From contig JACRFB010000056.1 in the NCBI GenBank assembly GCA_016218045.1, positions 1 through 64,000 on the forward strand: DNA of 64,000 bases, read 5' to 3'. Below the pieces are notes generated by a model. The model was not told the DNA's origin. It saw only the letters and a list, made by a program, of their open reading frames with translations, and made no database searches. The position numbers and the translations under genes are program-made. Of the stretch, positions 28,778 to 37,248 are shown in pieces. Origin of the DNA: Ignavibacteriota bacterium (lineage in GTDB: Bacteria > Bacteroidota > Ignavibacteria > SZUA-365). Position 1 is the stretch's first letter. The number at the start of each line of letters is the position of its first letter.

Positions 28778-29617
28778 ATGATCACAACCCTGAAACGCGA
28801 GCTTCGCACAATCCTGCGCAGCCGCATCGCAATGCTCGTCCTCGTCGTGTACGCCGGTGTCATCGGTGCCTGCGGTGTGAACATTTTTTCCGACAAGGAC
28901 GATGTCGAACTCGGCGCGCAGCTCGACACCGAGATCCGCGCGAATCCGAAGGAATATCCCATCCTGCAGGGCCATCCCGAAGTGAAGGCCTACGTGTCGG
29001 GTGTGATCCAGAAGGTGCTCGCATCCCCCGACGTGACAAAAAAGGCGGTGTATCCGTACAAGCTCGAAATCATCCACGACGATAAAACCATCAACGCCTT
29101 CTGCACACCGGGCGGCTACATTTACGTGTACACGGGACTGCTGAAATTTCTCGAGAACGAGGCCTCCCTTGCCGGCGTGCTCGGGCACGAGATCGCGCAC
29201 GCCGAACGGCGTCATGCGAGCAAACGTATCACGGCCGCGTACGGGGTGCAGGCCATGCTCGGCATAGTCCTGGGCAAAAATCCCAGCACCACCGCCCAGA
29301 TCGCGGCGAACCTCTTCACCAATCTCGGCTTCCTTCAGAACAGCCGCGACGACGAGATGGAATCCGACAACTTCAGCATGCTCTACTTGCGCTCCACGGA
29401 CTATTACCCCGGTGGCATCAAGTACTTCTTCGACAAGATCGGCAGCTCCGGCAAGGGCGGCGCCTCGTCGCTCGAAAAACTGTTCCTCACTCATCCCCCC
29501 TCGGACGAGCGCGGCAACAACGTGAATGCCCGCATGCGCGAATGGAATATCTCCTCACCGTCGGAGTCGCAGCTCTACGTCAAACAGTACGCCGCGTTTA
29601 AAAAACGTCTCCCGTAG
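28778..29617 (+). CDS. M48 family metallopeptidase, probable lipoprotein
   Basis: This is a protein of about 279 residues. ATG 28778 has GAGAGGCAGG upstream. The N-terminus is basic then hydrophobic and ends VIGAC, a plausible lipobox. The zinc motif HEIAH (His137-His141) sits in LAGVLGHEIAHAERRHA, and DEMESD supplies the third ligand glutamate. It resembles BepA/LoiP-type peptidases that act on envelope proteins. A shorter product than BepA, it lacks a TPR region. Confidence 0.87.
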   Translation: MITTLKRELRTILRSRIAMLVLVVYAGVIGACGVNIFSDKDDVELGAQLDTEIRANPKEYPILQGHPEVKAYVSGVIQKVLASPDVTKKAVYPYKLEIIHDDKTINAFCTPGGYIYVYTGLLKFLENEASLAGVLGHEIAHAERRHASKRITAAYGVQAMLGIVLGKNPSTTAQIAANLFTNLGFLQNSRDDEMESDNFSMLYLRSTDYYPGGIKYFFDKIGSSGKGGASSLEKLFLTHPPSDERGNNVNARMREWNISSPSESQLYVKQYAAFKKRLP

Positions 29618-29627
29618 ACGGGTACGG

Positions 29628-29765
29628 CGGGAACGTGGAAGGTGACACGTGGGACGTAGAAAGTGAAAAGTGGAAAGTAGAAAGTGACACGTGACACGTG
29701 ACAAGTAGAATGTGACAAGTGACATGTGACAAGTAGAAAGTGACACGTGACAAGGGGAAAGACGT
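29628..29765. repeat. Long heptad array (GTGACAC/GTAGAAA family)
   Basis: About 19 units of 7 bp with consensus near G-R-M-A-M-G-T, such as GACACGT, GACAAGT, AGAAAGT and GGAAAGT, run almost without interruption. It is the longest simple array in the window and starts 11 bases after the M48 peptidase stop. Reverse-strand relatives occur at 43848 and 57775. Confidence 0.9.
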
Positions 29766-29822
29766 TGGTCGACGGGAGAGTGGAGGGAACAGGCCGTTGG
29801 ATGTAGAGACACGCTGAATTCA

Positions 29823-29853
29823 GGGGCACGCCGCAACGGGTGCCCCGTTTTTT
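29823..29853 (+). terminator. Intrinsic terminator downstream of M48 peptidase gene
   Basis: GGGGCAC and GTGCCCC form a 7-bp G+C stem with a 10-base loop, followed by GTTTTTTAC. It would end transcription from the M48 peptidase gene before the fur promoter. Confidence 0.8.
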
Positions 29854-29938
29854 ACTTTGCCACTTTGCCACTTTGCCACCTTGCTACTTGTAACGTGTAA
29901 CGTGTAACGTGGAAACCTGTAACGTGTAACGTGGAAAT
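29852..29938. repeat. Octad (CTTTGCCA) then heptad (GTAACGT) array
   Basis: Three to four CTTTGCCA-type 8-bp units run directly into GTAACGT 7-bp units interrupted by GGAAACCT. Unit length changes from 8 to 7 within one array. It ends five bases before the fur promoter's TTTG element. Confidence 0.85.
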
Positions 29939-29942
29939 GTCA

Positions 29943-29974
29943 TTTGTTTCGCAGCGGCCTGTGCGGTATGTTTA
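29943..29974 (+). promoter_or_regulatory. Candidate fur-feoAB promoter (Bacteroidota type)
   Basis: TTTG at 29943-29946 and TATGTTTA at 29967-29974 are separated by 20 bases. This matches the -33 TTTG / -7 TAnnTTTG arrangement known for the Bacteroidota primary sigma factor. The -7 element touches the Fur-type palindrome, so repressor binding would block it. Confidence 0.6.
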
Positions 29975-29991
29975 TTTAGATTAATTCTAAA
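29975..29991. promoter_or_regulatory. Fur/PerR-type operator upstream of fur
   Basis: TTTAGATTAATTCTAAA is a 17-bp inverted repeat with seven of eight symmetric pairs matching. It has the A+T-rich form of Fur/PerR boxes (compare TTATAATnATTATAA). It lies directly after the candidate -7 element and ends five bases before the fur ATG. Autoregulation of the fur-feoAB operon is the natural reading. Confidence 0.7.
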
Positions 29992-29996
29992 CGCAC

Positions 29997-30455
29997 ATGC
30001 CCAAGCGCGATATCAAGACTTTATTCACCGATTACCTTCACGAGCGTGGCCTCCGTGTGACACCAGAGCGTCTAGAAGTGCTCGAAGCCGTGATGCAGAC
30101 GCCCGGACATTTTGATGTGGACCAGTTGTTTTACCGGATGAAAACCCAGGGCAGCACCGTGTCGCGCGCCACTGTGTACAACACTGTCGACAAGCTGCGC
30201 GAAGCGGGCGTGCTGGCGCAGTACCGCTTCGGCGAGAGGTCGGCGCGCTACGAGATTGCGCACAACGTGCAGCCGCATCACCATCTCATCTGCCGCAGTT
30301 GCGGGAACATCGAGGAATTCATCGACAAGCGTGTCGATCGTATGGCCCGCGATGCCGCGGCGTTTCTCGGACACGAGTTGCAGGACGCCGTGCTGCACAT
30401 CTACGGCATCTGTCCCGCCTGCCTCCGCAAACGCAGTCTCGGAGGCGCCGCATGA
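29997..30455 (+). CDS. fur: Fur family transcriptional regulator
   Basis: This is a 152-residue metalloregulator. The winged helix (residues about 15-85) contains GLRVTPERLEVLEAV and STVSRATVYNTVDKL. The dimerisation domain has HHHLICRSC and two CxxC pairs (Cys99/Cys102 and Cys139/Cys142) for structural zinc. Because it is translated with feoA and feoB, iron-responsive control is likely. PerR-like peroxide sensing cannot be excluded. No Shine-Dalgarno is visible; the start is only a few bases after the operator, so the mRNA may be nearly leaderless. Confidence 0.88.
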   Translation: MPKRDIKTLFTDYLHERGLRVTPERLEVLEAVMQTPGHFDVDQLFYRMKTQGSTVSRATVYNTVDKLREAGVLAQYRFGERSARYEIAHNVQPHHHLICRSCGNIEEFIDKRVDRMARDAAAFLGHELQDAVLHIYGICPACLRKRSLGGAA

Positions 30456-30673
30456 CACTCGGTGCAGTGCGCCGCGGCGGACGCGTGCGTGTTCTCCGGC
30501 TGCCCGACGGAAGTTTCCGCGCGCAGCTCATACGCATCGGCATCATGGAAGGCGCGGAACTCGAATGCCTGGAGCGTCTGCCCGGCGGCACGCTCGTGCT
30601 TGCACACAGCCGCCAGGAAGTGGCGCTCAGCGCGGAACTCGCGGCCTCCATCACCGTCTCTCCCGTCGAGTGA
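30452..30673 (+). CDS. feoA: FeoA ferrous-iron transport accessory protein
   Basis: This is a 73-residue SH3-like protein beginning MTLGAVRRGGRVRV and containing RLIRIGIMEGAELE-type sequence, as in FeoA. The ATG overlaps the fur stop by four bases. FeoA binds the cytoplasmic side of FeoB and supports Fe(II) uptake. Confidence 0.85.
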   Translation: MTLGAVRRGGRVRVLRLPDGSFRAQLIRIGIMEGAELECLERLPGGTLVLAHSRQEVALSAELAASITVSPVE

Positions 30674-30688
30674 CGTTCGAACATTTCC

Positions 30689-32746
30689 ATGAGCTCTCCC
30701 ATACACGATACACATAACGCGCCTCCGCGCGCGGAACATCGCGACCACCGCCATCGACGTGAAGAACGTGTGCTGCTCGACGGCTCGCCCCGCCCGCGCC
30801 TCGTGCTCGCGGGCAATCCCAACGTCGGCAAGTCGGTGGTCTTCAACTATCTCAGCGGCCTCTACGTCGACGTGTCGAACTTCCCTGGCACCACCGTCGA
30901 AGTGTCGAAGGGCAGCTACCTCGATTACGACATCTTCGACACGCCCGGTATCTATGGCGTCTCCTCCTTCAACGACGAGGAAACCGTGGCGCGCGACATC
31001 GTGCTCTACGCAGATGTTGTGATCAATGTCGTGGATGCCGTCCATCTCGAACGCGATCTGTTTCTGACACAGCAGCTCATCGACATGGGCAAACGTGTCG
31101 GTCTCGTGGTGAACATGATGGACGAGGCGCGCCACCGCCGGCTGCACATCGACCTCGAGGCACTCTCGCGTGATTTGGGGGTGCCCGTCATTGGCGCCGT
31201 CGCCACACGCAGAGAGGGACTCGACGGACTCCACGACCTCATCACCCGCGCCTGTGAAGGAAATGTGGATCGCGGACTGCACACGGATCTGCACCACATG
31301 CTTTCCGCCGTGGGGTCGCAGGCCGAAGCACTCATGGTTCTGGAAGGTGATGCGGCCGTTGCAGCGCGTCACGGCATCGCTCCCGCCGAGGCCGCGCGAC
31401 GCGAGGAAGTGTACATCGCGCGTCGCAACCGCGTGAATCAGATCGTCGCCCGCTGTGTCGCCGACGCCGGCGCGGGAAGACAGCTATCGTCCGCCCTGGG
31501 CCGGCTGACCGTGAGCCCTGTCTACGGCATTCCCGCCCTGGCCGTGATCCTGTTTCTCGTCTATCAGTTTGTGGGTGTATTTGTCGCGCAGGACGTGGTG
31601 GGTTTCACCGAGGTCACCATCGGCAACCGTATCGTCGATGTGGCGATCAAATCACTCGTCGCGCGCAACTCCTCCACGCTCCTCACCATCGAACGTGTCA
31701 ACGACAACGACGACGTGATCGCCACACGCTCCTTCGACTTTCCTGAGGGCAGCAACGCGCGGCACTCTGTGTGGGAGGAGGCACGCGACTTCGCCGGCGG
31801 ACATGACGCGAACTGGAATTTCACCTTCCGCAATCCCTGGGTTGCCGTGTTCTTCGGCGAGTTCGGCGCGGTCACGATGACGTTTACGTATCTCATCTTT
31901 CTTCTCACACCGCTCGTCATCGGATTCTACCTCGCCCTGTCCGTGCTCGAGGACAGCGGCTACCTGCCCCGGCTTGCGACGCTGGTGGACCGCCTCCTGC
32001 GCTTCATCGGCCTGAACGGACGCGCGGTCATTCCGTTAATCCTCGGTTTCGGCTGTGTGACCATGGCCACCATCACAACGCGCCTGCTCGGGACGCAGCG
32101 CGAAAAAACCATCGCCACCACCATCCTTCAGCTCGCCATCCCGTGTTCAGCGCAGCTCGGTGTCATCGCCGCCCTCCTCGCCACCGCGGGTCCCGCGGCC
32201 ACGGCAGTGTATTCCGCAGTCATATTCAGTTTCCTCGTCGCCGTGGGCACGCTGCTCAGCCGCGGAATCCCCGGCGAAACCTCGGCCCTGCTGCTCGACC
32301 TGCCGCCGCTGCGCCTTCCGCGCATCGGCAACGTGATACAGAAGACCGGCTACAAGACCTACTTCTTCCTGAAGGAGGCGAGTCTGTGGTTCTTCATCGG
32401 ATCACTTGCCGTGAGCATCCTGCAGGTGACCGGAGCCCTCGTCGCCGTGCAGGACGCGCTGCAGCCGCTGGTCGTCACCTGGCTCAAACTTCCGAAGGAG
32501 GCCGCCATGGCCTTCGTCATGGGGCTGGTGCGGCGCGATTTCGGCGCGGCCGGACTGTACGACATGCATCTATCACCCTATCAAACCGTCGCCGCGCTCG
32601 TCACCATCACGCTGTTTGTGCCCTGTATCGCGTCGCTTATGGTGATGCTCAAGGAGCGCGGCGTGCGCGAGGGGATGATCATTTGGATTGGAAGTCTGGT
32701 GCTCGCGCTGCTCATTGGGGGAATCGTGGCGCAAGCGCTGGTGTGA
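30689..32746 (+). CDS. feoB: FeoB ferrous-iron transporter
   Basis: This is a 685-residue protein. The N-terminal G domain has GNPNVGKS (from Gly42), DTPGIYG and NMMD. A helical linker precedes the membrane part, which contains LEDSGYLPR and IPCSAQLG, the two gate motifs. It imports Fe(II) across the inner membrane. Between the first and second membrane segments lies an extracytoplasmic stretch of about 90 residues (from about residue 305) rich in charged residues that I do not recognise from common FeoB proteins. The total length is shorter than the usual 750-780. Confidence 0.93.
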   Translation: MSSPIHDTHNAPPRAEHRDHRHRREERVLLDGSPRPRLVLAGNPNVGKSVVFNYLSGLYVDVSNFPGTTVEVSKGSYLDYDIFDTPGIYGVSSFNDEETVARDIVLYADVVINVVDAVHLERDLFLTQQLIDMGKRVGLVVNMMDEARHRRLHIDLEALSRDLGVPVIGAVATRREGLDGLHDLITRACEGNVDRGLHTDLHHMLSAVGSQAEALMVLEGDAAVAARHGIAPAEAARREEVYIARRNRVNQIVARCVADAGAGRQLSSALGRLTVSPVYGIPALAVILFLVYQFVGVFVAQDVVGFTEVTIGNRIVDVAIKSLVARNSSTLLTIERVNDNDDVIATRSFDFPEGSNARHSVWEEARDFAGGHDANWNFTFRNPWVAVFFGEFGAVTMTFTYLIFLLTPLVIGFYLALSVLEDSGYLPRLATLVDRLLRFIGLNGRAVIPLILGFGCVTMATITTRLLGTQREKTIATTILQLAIPCSAQLGVIAALLATAGPAATAVYSAVIFSFLVAVGTLLSRGIPGETSALLLDLPPLRLPRIGNVIQKTGYKTYFFLKEASLWFFIGSLAVSILQVTGALVAVQDALQPLVVTWLKLPKEAAMAFVMGLVRRDFGAAGLYDMHLSPYQTVAALVTITLFVPCIASLMVMLKERGVREGMIIWIGSLVLALLIGGIVAQALV

Positions 32747-32834
32747 CCCGCGCGCTGCCGCGATCGAGGAAATACAACACCGGCGGTCCGCCGCCACAGA
32801 ATAAGACCTCCGTATCCGGAATTCCGCACCGAGT

Positions 32835-33395
32835 ATGATGCCGCACTCCTTCCATCACGCGCCGTTGCATGCAGCGCGCTTTGCCGTATCCCTGTGCCTG
32901 GTGATGCTCACCGGGCTTCCGAGCCGCGCAGACTCCCAGGATTTTGATCCCATCGTGTTTACCGCCATGATGAAGATACAACAGGACTGGGCGCCTGGGA
33001 CCGTGGCGGCACCGGACGGGACGCTTCATTTTTTCCGCGACTCGCTCTACAACTACGAGCGTGTGGTGGGTTTCACACATGTGACGCGTGATACCGCCGC
33101 GGACGGGTGGAGCGTCGCTCTCGACTATGATGCCGACCGCTTCGGCTCGCTGAAGCTCTCGCGCATCCGCGGCGTTAAACGTATCGATGCGGCCGACACG
33201 TCCGCTGCATTCGGCGCGCTGCTGCATCGCATCGAGTCGGTCCTCGAAAAACGAATCATGAACCGCCGCCGAGTATCCTCAGCACACGTCGAGTGGATAT
33301 GGACGCCGCGCGCGGGCTACCTGCTTGCCGCCCGCCTTGCCACCGACGCCCGCGGCACAATCCTCCTCCTCTTCGATCTGCATCATGGAAACTGA
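32835..33395 (+). CDS. Secreted protein of unknown function
   Basis: This is a 186-residue protein with a signal peptide (hydrophobic residues about 15-30, cleavage near SRADS). The mature part contains Trp/Tyr-rich strands and no cysteine. I recognise no family. It follows feoB by 88 bases and may be an independent small gene. Periplasmic or outer-membrane location is inferred from the signal only. Confidence 0.6.
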   Translation: MMPHSFHHAPLHAARFAVSLCLVMLTGLPSRADSQDFDPIVFTAMMKIQQDWAPGTVAAPDGTLHFFRDSLYNYERVVGFTHVTRDTAADGWSVALDYDADRFGSLKLSRIRGVKRIDAADTSAAFGALLHRIESVLEKRIMNRRRVSSAHVEWIWTPRAGYLLAARLATDARGTILLLFDLHHGN

Positions 33396-33410
33396 CACGG
33401 AAGGCGGCGC

Positions 33411-34094
33411 ATGAACATTCGTGTTATCATCTTCGGCGCATCGGGCATGGTGGGGGAAGGGGTGCTGCTCACGGCCCTTGCAGCCGAACGTGTGCAATCG
33501 GTGCTGGTTGTAGGGCGGCGGACCTGCGGCGTGGCCCACCCCAAGCTGCGGGAGATATTACACGCGGATATCTCCGACCTTCGTCCACTTGAGGAACAAC
33601 TGCGTGGATACGACGCATGTTATTTCTGCTTGGGTGTGTCGTCGGTGGGCATGAAGGAGGACGCATACACGCGCGTCACCTACGATCTGACGATGTCTGT
33701 CGCCACGCTGCTCGCGCGCGTGAATCCCGGCATGACTTTCTGTTACGTGTCGGGCCAGGCGACCGATGGAACCGAACAGGGCCGTCTCATGTGGGCGCGC
33801 GTGAAAGGGCGTACCGAGAATCATCTCTCTGCATTGCCCTTCCGCGCCGTTCATCATTTCCGGCCCGGACTTATGAAGCCCGTACCGGGACAGCACAACG
33901 TAAAACTCCTGTTCCGCATCGTTGCATCGCCATACCCTCTTTTGCATGCAATATTTCCGAAGTCCGTCTGCAGACTCGCCGATCTCGGCCGCTCGATGAT
34001 CAACGTGACACTGTACGGCTCGGAGAAGCGCGTGCTCGAGAATCCCGACATCACACAACTCGCGGCTCACCCGCACACAAACGAAAGTACGTGA
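33411..34094 (+). CDS. NAD(P)-binding Rossmann-fold protein (atypical SDR/NmrA-like)
   Basis: This is a 227-residue protein with VIIFGASGMVGEGVLL as the NAD(P) loop and FCYVSGQATDG in place of the catalytic serine region. It has no YxxxK at the usual spot. It resembles short atypical SDRs such as HTATIP2/YbjT-like proteins. Substrate unknown. The next gene begins one base after its stop. Confidence 0.7.
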   Translation: MNIRVIIFGASGMVGEGVLLTALAAERVQSVLVVGRRTCGVAHPKLREILHADISDLRPLEEQLRGYDACYFCLGVSSVGMKEDAYTRVTYDLTMSVATLLARVNPGMTFCYVSGQATDGTEQGRLMWARVKGRTENHLSALPFRAVHHFRPGLMKPVPGQHNVKLLFRIVASPYPLLHAIFPKSVCRLADLGRSMINVTLYGSEKRVLENPDITQLAAHPHTNEST

Positions 34095-34095
34095 G

Positions 34096-34470
34096 ATGAA
34101 AGCTCCCGCGGATACTCCCACAACGATCGACGAATACATCGCCGGCTTTCCCCCGGAGGTGCGGCCGCTGCTCGAGAAGGTGCGCGCAATTATTCGCGCG
34201 GCCGCACCCGATGCCGTCGAGACGATCAAATACCAGATCCCGACCTATGTGCTGAACGGGAATCTTGTACACTTCGGTGGTTTCAAGAAACACATCGGTC
34301 TGTACCCCGGCGCCGAAGCCACAACCGTGTTTGCACAAGATCTCGCGGCGTATAAAACCTCTAAGGGTGCGATTCAATTCCCGATCGACGCGCCGATACC
34401 CACCACGTTGATCCGGCGCATCGTGAAACATCGCGTGAAGGAAGCGCGCGCAAAAACAGGAAAGAAATGA
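34096..34470 (+). CDS. DUF1801 (YdhG-like) domain protein
   Basis: This is a 124-residue protein. IDEYIAGFPPEVRPLLEKVR and AVETIKYQIPTYVLNGNLVHF are the typical DUF1801 pattern. Members include a proposed iron chaperone (Fra/YdhG), but the role is not firmly known. The stop overlaps the next start by four bases. Confidence 0.8.
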   Translation: MKAPADTPTTIDEYIAGFPPEVRPLLEKVRAIIRAAAPDAVETIKYQIPTYVLNGNLVHFGGFKKHIGLYPGAEATTVFAQDLAAYKTSKGAIQFPIDAPIPTTLIRRIVKHRVKEARAKTGKK

Positions 34471-34778
34471 GCTACTACTGGCGCGCGTCTGATATCCCCG
34501 GCTGGTCGCGTCTGAGCCGTGCCGAACGCAGCCACCTTCTCATGGCGGCACGAAGCGCGGCATGGACTCGTGGACGCGTGTGGGCGGGTATTCTCGTCTT
34601 TGCCGTCGGTGCGGCGCTCGCTCTGGGTAACATTGTGGATCCCGCGAGCGGCCTGTGGATCGTGATCCTTCTCGGCATCCTGATGGTGGGGAATATGGCG
34701 GCCGTGGTGCAGGCGGAACTCGTCGCGCGAATACCCGAAGACGGAAAGGCGAAGCGCGAGACCGGTCGTTCACACTGA
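34467..34778 (+). CDS. Small membrane protein, unknown function
   Basis: This is a 103-residue protein with two hydrophobic stretches (about 33-48 and 59-80) and a basic C-terminus. It starts at the overlap with the DUF1801 stop. No family recognised. It could be a membrane partner of that gene, but only position suggests this. Confidence 0.5.
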   Translation: MSYYWRASDIPGWSRLSRAERSHLLMAARSAAWTRGRVWAGILVFAVGAALALGNIVDPASGLWIVILLGILMVGNMAAVVQAELVARIPEDGKAKRETGRSH

Positions 34779-34787
34779 TCCGGCGGT

Positions 34788-35438
34788 TCAGACCACGCTG
34801 CGGTGTTTCTCGATCCACCAGGCCCAGGGAATAAAAAGCCAGAGGAGCAAGCCCGCCCAGCCGATGGCGTCGACATTGGGCGGCGGTGGACCGAACACGT
34901 TTACGACATAGATCACGGCCAGAAAAGCCAGCATGCCGTACAGCGCCGCGGTACCGGTACCGTCCTTCGCCTTTGTGGAACGCTGGTACAGGGCGGCTCC
35001 CACGACAAAGAGCAGGCACTCGACAACGATGGTCGCCGCGACGTTGTTCCACAAGCCGAGGCCGATGTGAATGTCGGAGCCGGGCGCAAGCGGCAGGTCG
35101 GGCCTGTGTGACAAGACGTCGAGCAGCCAGTGGCTGAACACGACGAGCCCCAGCACAACGGCGTCGCGCACGCGGCGGTAGGCGGTCCACACGCCCGCAC
35201 CTGCAAGCAGCGACCACATCAACGCCGCGAGAAAGCTGTGCGTGTAGGGATAGTCGTAGAAGTCCAGCGGAGTAAACGCCGTGTCGCCCGGAGCGATGCG
35301 CACATGTTCCAGACCGAGCAGCAGAAGCATGGGCCATATCAAATCCACGAGCTGCGCGGCGAGGATCAACCGCGCCAGCGAAATCCTGGGAGCCGCACCC
35401 TTCGCGGCCAGCGCCACTGCGTAGTGTCCGAGAAACAT
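34788..35438 (-). CDS. Multi-pass membrane protein, DUF457-like (YbcI/YdjM type)
   Basis: This is a protein of about 216 residues reading on the minus strand, with six or so hydrophobic segments. MFLGHYAVALAAKG and PYTHSFLAALMWSLLAG, then FSHWLLDVLSHRPDLPL, fit the DUF457 pattern of membrane proteins with conserved His/Asp, annotated as metal-dependent hydrolases. ATG 35438 has AGGAAGGA upstream on the coding strand. The enzyme activity is unproven in the family. Confidence 0.65.
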   Translation of the reverse strand: MFLGHYAVALAAKGAAPRISLARLILAAQLVDLIWPMLLLLGLEHVRIAPGDTAFTPLDFYDYPYTHSFLAALMWSLLAGAGVWTAYRRVRDAVVLGLVVFSHWLLDVLSHRPDLPLAPGSDIHIGLGLWNNVAATIVVECLLFVVGAALYQRSTKAKDGTGTAALYGMLAFLAVIYVVNVFGPPPPNVDAIGWAGLLLWLFIPWAWWIEKHRSVV

Positions 35439-35654
35439 GGGGAGTCCTTCCTGTGAGATGAATCGGAAAAATACCCCGCGACAAGAAAAATCCAATGCGT
35501 CATGTTCCACTTCAGTCAGTCGTCCTGCTGCATGCCGAGACCCGGCACGTTGATACTTCGACCCGGGCGGATGTAGTTTGCACGTGCCTTTTTTGATGCC
35601 GATGTCACCTTTCATGTACCGGTTCCGGTATCCTTCCGATCACCTCTCGCACGC

Positions 35655-36326
35655 ATGGGAGCCATGAAACTCTGTCCCAAAATCATTCTTGAAGGCACAC
35701 GACTCACGCACAAGACCGACCTGGCGTTTGCACTCAACGAACATCCGCGATGTGTCGGACCACGCCGCTACCGCTACCATTCGCCGTTGATATCCGCCGA
35801 GTGGTGCGCATTCACAAATGTGCCCTGGGGCAGGGGACTGATCAACTTTGCGCCGGAGGAGGAGGCGCAGGCGATGGAGACGTACGAGACGTGGGTGCGC
35901 CTCTTCGAACTGCAGAAATACTACTCGTGGATTGTGGACCGCTTCCACATCTCCACGCAACTCGTGCAGTGGCGCCAGTACGGACGACGTTACAACTTTG
36001 CCTGGCTCGAGGAGCGACTCAAGCCGCTGGGATTCCGGCTTGTGTTCTGCGTGCGGTCGCCCGAATCTTTCGAAGCCGCGCGCGTCGAGCGCCTGAAGGT
36101 GTCGGGCAAACCCTCGCAGTACGACGACGTGAATCAATTTATCGAAGAGCAGGAACAGCTTCGTGAACTCATCGCGGCTTCCGCGCTTCCGTCGTTCACC
36201 ATTGATGTATCCGATGGAGACATCCCGCGCGTCGCGGACGCAGTTGCGGACTGGCTCGAACGGACAGGCGGGTTGACCATGGGTCCTGAAGCGGAGCCGG
36301 CTCCAACCCCACGGCCGGCCGGCTGA
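35655..36326 (+). CDS. Kinase-like protein with degenerate P-loop, unknown function
   Basis: This is a 223-residue protein (start 35655 or 35664). Residues about 9-25 read IILEGTRLTHKTDLAFAL, which lines up with the IILEGxDGxGKTTLA P-loop of thymidylate-kinase-like proteins. His replaces the glycine before the Lys, so nucleotide binding is doubtful but the K-T pair remains. The C-terminal third has FCVRSPESFEAARVER, a lid-like element. Its partner is unknown. Confidence 0.55.
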   Translation: MGAMKLCPKIILEGTRLTHKTDLAFALNEHPRCVGPRRYRYHSPLISAEWCAFTNVPWGRGLINFAPEEEAQAMETYETWVRLFELQKYYSWIVDRFHISTQLVQWRQYGRRYNFAWLEERLKPLGFRLVFCVRSPESFEAARVERLKVSGKPSQYDDVNQFIEEQEQLRELIAASALPSFTIDVSDGDIPRVADAVADWLERTGGLTMGPEAEPAPTPRPAG

Positions 36327-36774
36327 CCGCGCTTCTGCACGTCGTCACGGTACGACGCTCCGAATCGGCCGGAGTCCTTGATGTGACGCTGTGGCGTGCC
36401 GCCATTGCGTCAGCGTGTGGAATTACGTAGCTTCGGACGACAGTATCTCCTCCAGTATCACGACGCGCCATTGTCACGTGTTCCCGCAGGGATCGCGTGT
36501 ACGTGTTCTCCAATGCACCAGAGTGTGAGACTTCACGGGATGTGTGTTCTCCGAGTACCGACGCACCCACAGCGCTGTTCCATCGCTTGACACGGAGTTG
36601 GAATGACAGATTTTCGCCAAAGCAGGGAGGCGACCACGCCTGATCGTATGGCAACGGAATGCAAAGTTTGCACGATCGATGGAAAATGTGATTGTCTCCG
36701 GGGGCCGGAGTGGGCACATTACCATGCTTTTCGGCAGAGCCTCCACCACATCCGGTTTTTCGAAGGACGATTCC
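36327..36774. other. Gap with no convincing gene
   Basis: About 450 bases between the P-loop-like gene and the GyrI-like gene. Frames are open in patches but no conserved motif, repeat array or terminator is seen. It may be decayed coding DNA, as with the PAS remnant further on. Confidence 0.4.
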
Positions 36775-37248
36775 ATGCTCATCGCCCCCAGCCGTTTCAC
36801 ACGCGGCCGAGCGATGCTGCTTGCAGGAATACGCAGGCAGCATCTGTACGCAGATTCGTACAGGACAATACCTCGTCAATGGCAGGACTTTGCATGCCGC
36901 GACGATATTCCATCGATTAATCCCGCCATCCGCTACGGGGTGGTGTGCGGCAGCAGGGCGGAGGGTTTCGAATACATGTGTGCCTCCGAAGTTGAGAGTT
37001 TCGATACACTCGCACCTGAACTCGGACGTATGCGCATTCATGAACAGCGGTACGCGGTGTTCGAGCATTTTGGTCATATGTCCGCGCTGCGGCATACATG
37101 GGAACTGATCTTCCGCGACTGGCTGCCGCATTCCGGGATTACCCCGGTGCAGGTGCCGGATTTTGAACTCTATGATGAACGATTCGACGTGGAAAGCGGC
37201 AGCGGCCTGGTTGAGCTGTGGTTCCCGGTGGCTGAATCGGGAAAGTAG
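36775..37248 (+). CDS. Stand-alone GyrI-like/effector-binding domain protein
   Basis: This is a protein of about 157 residues from ATG 36775, which has AAGGA eight bases upstream. The sequence runs from RFTRGRAMLLAGIRRQH to LRIHEQRYAVFEHFGHMS and VPDFELYDERFD, the pattern of the AraC effector-binding (GyrI-like) domain. No helix-turn-helix is encoded in frame upstream, so it is either a stand-alone ligand-binding protein or the surviving half of an AraC-type regulator. Confidence 0.7.
   Translation: MLIAPSRFTRGRAMLLAGIRRQHLYADSYRTIPRQWQDFACRDDIPSINPAIRYGVVCGSRAEGFEYMCASEVESFDTLAPELGRMRIHEQRYAVFEHFGHMSALRHTWELIFRDWLPHSGITPVQVPDFELYDERFDVESGSGLVELWFPVAESGK

Noticed and set aside
36327-36774. 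HTH part of an AraC-type regulator upstream of the GyrI-like gene
   Set aside because: No AraC-type helix-turn-helix could be recognised in any frame.
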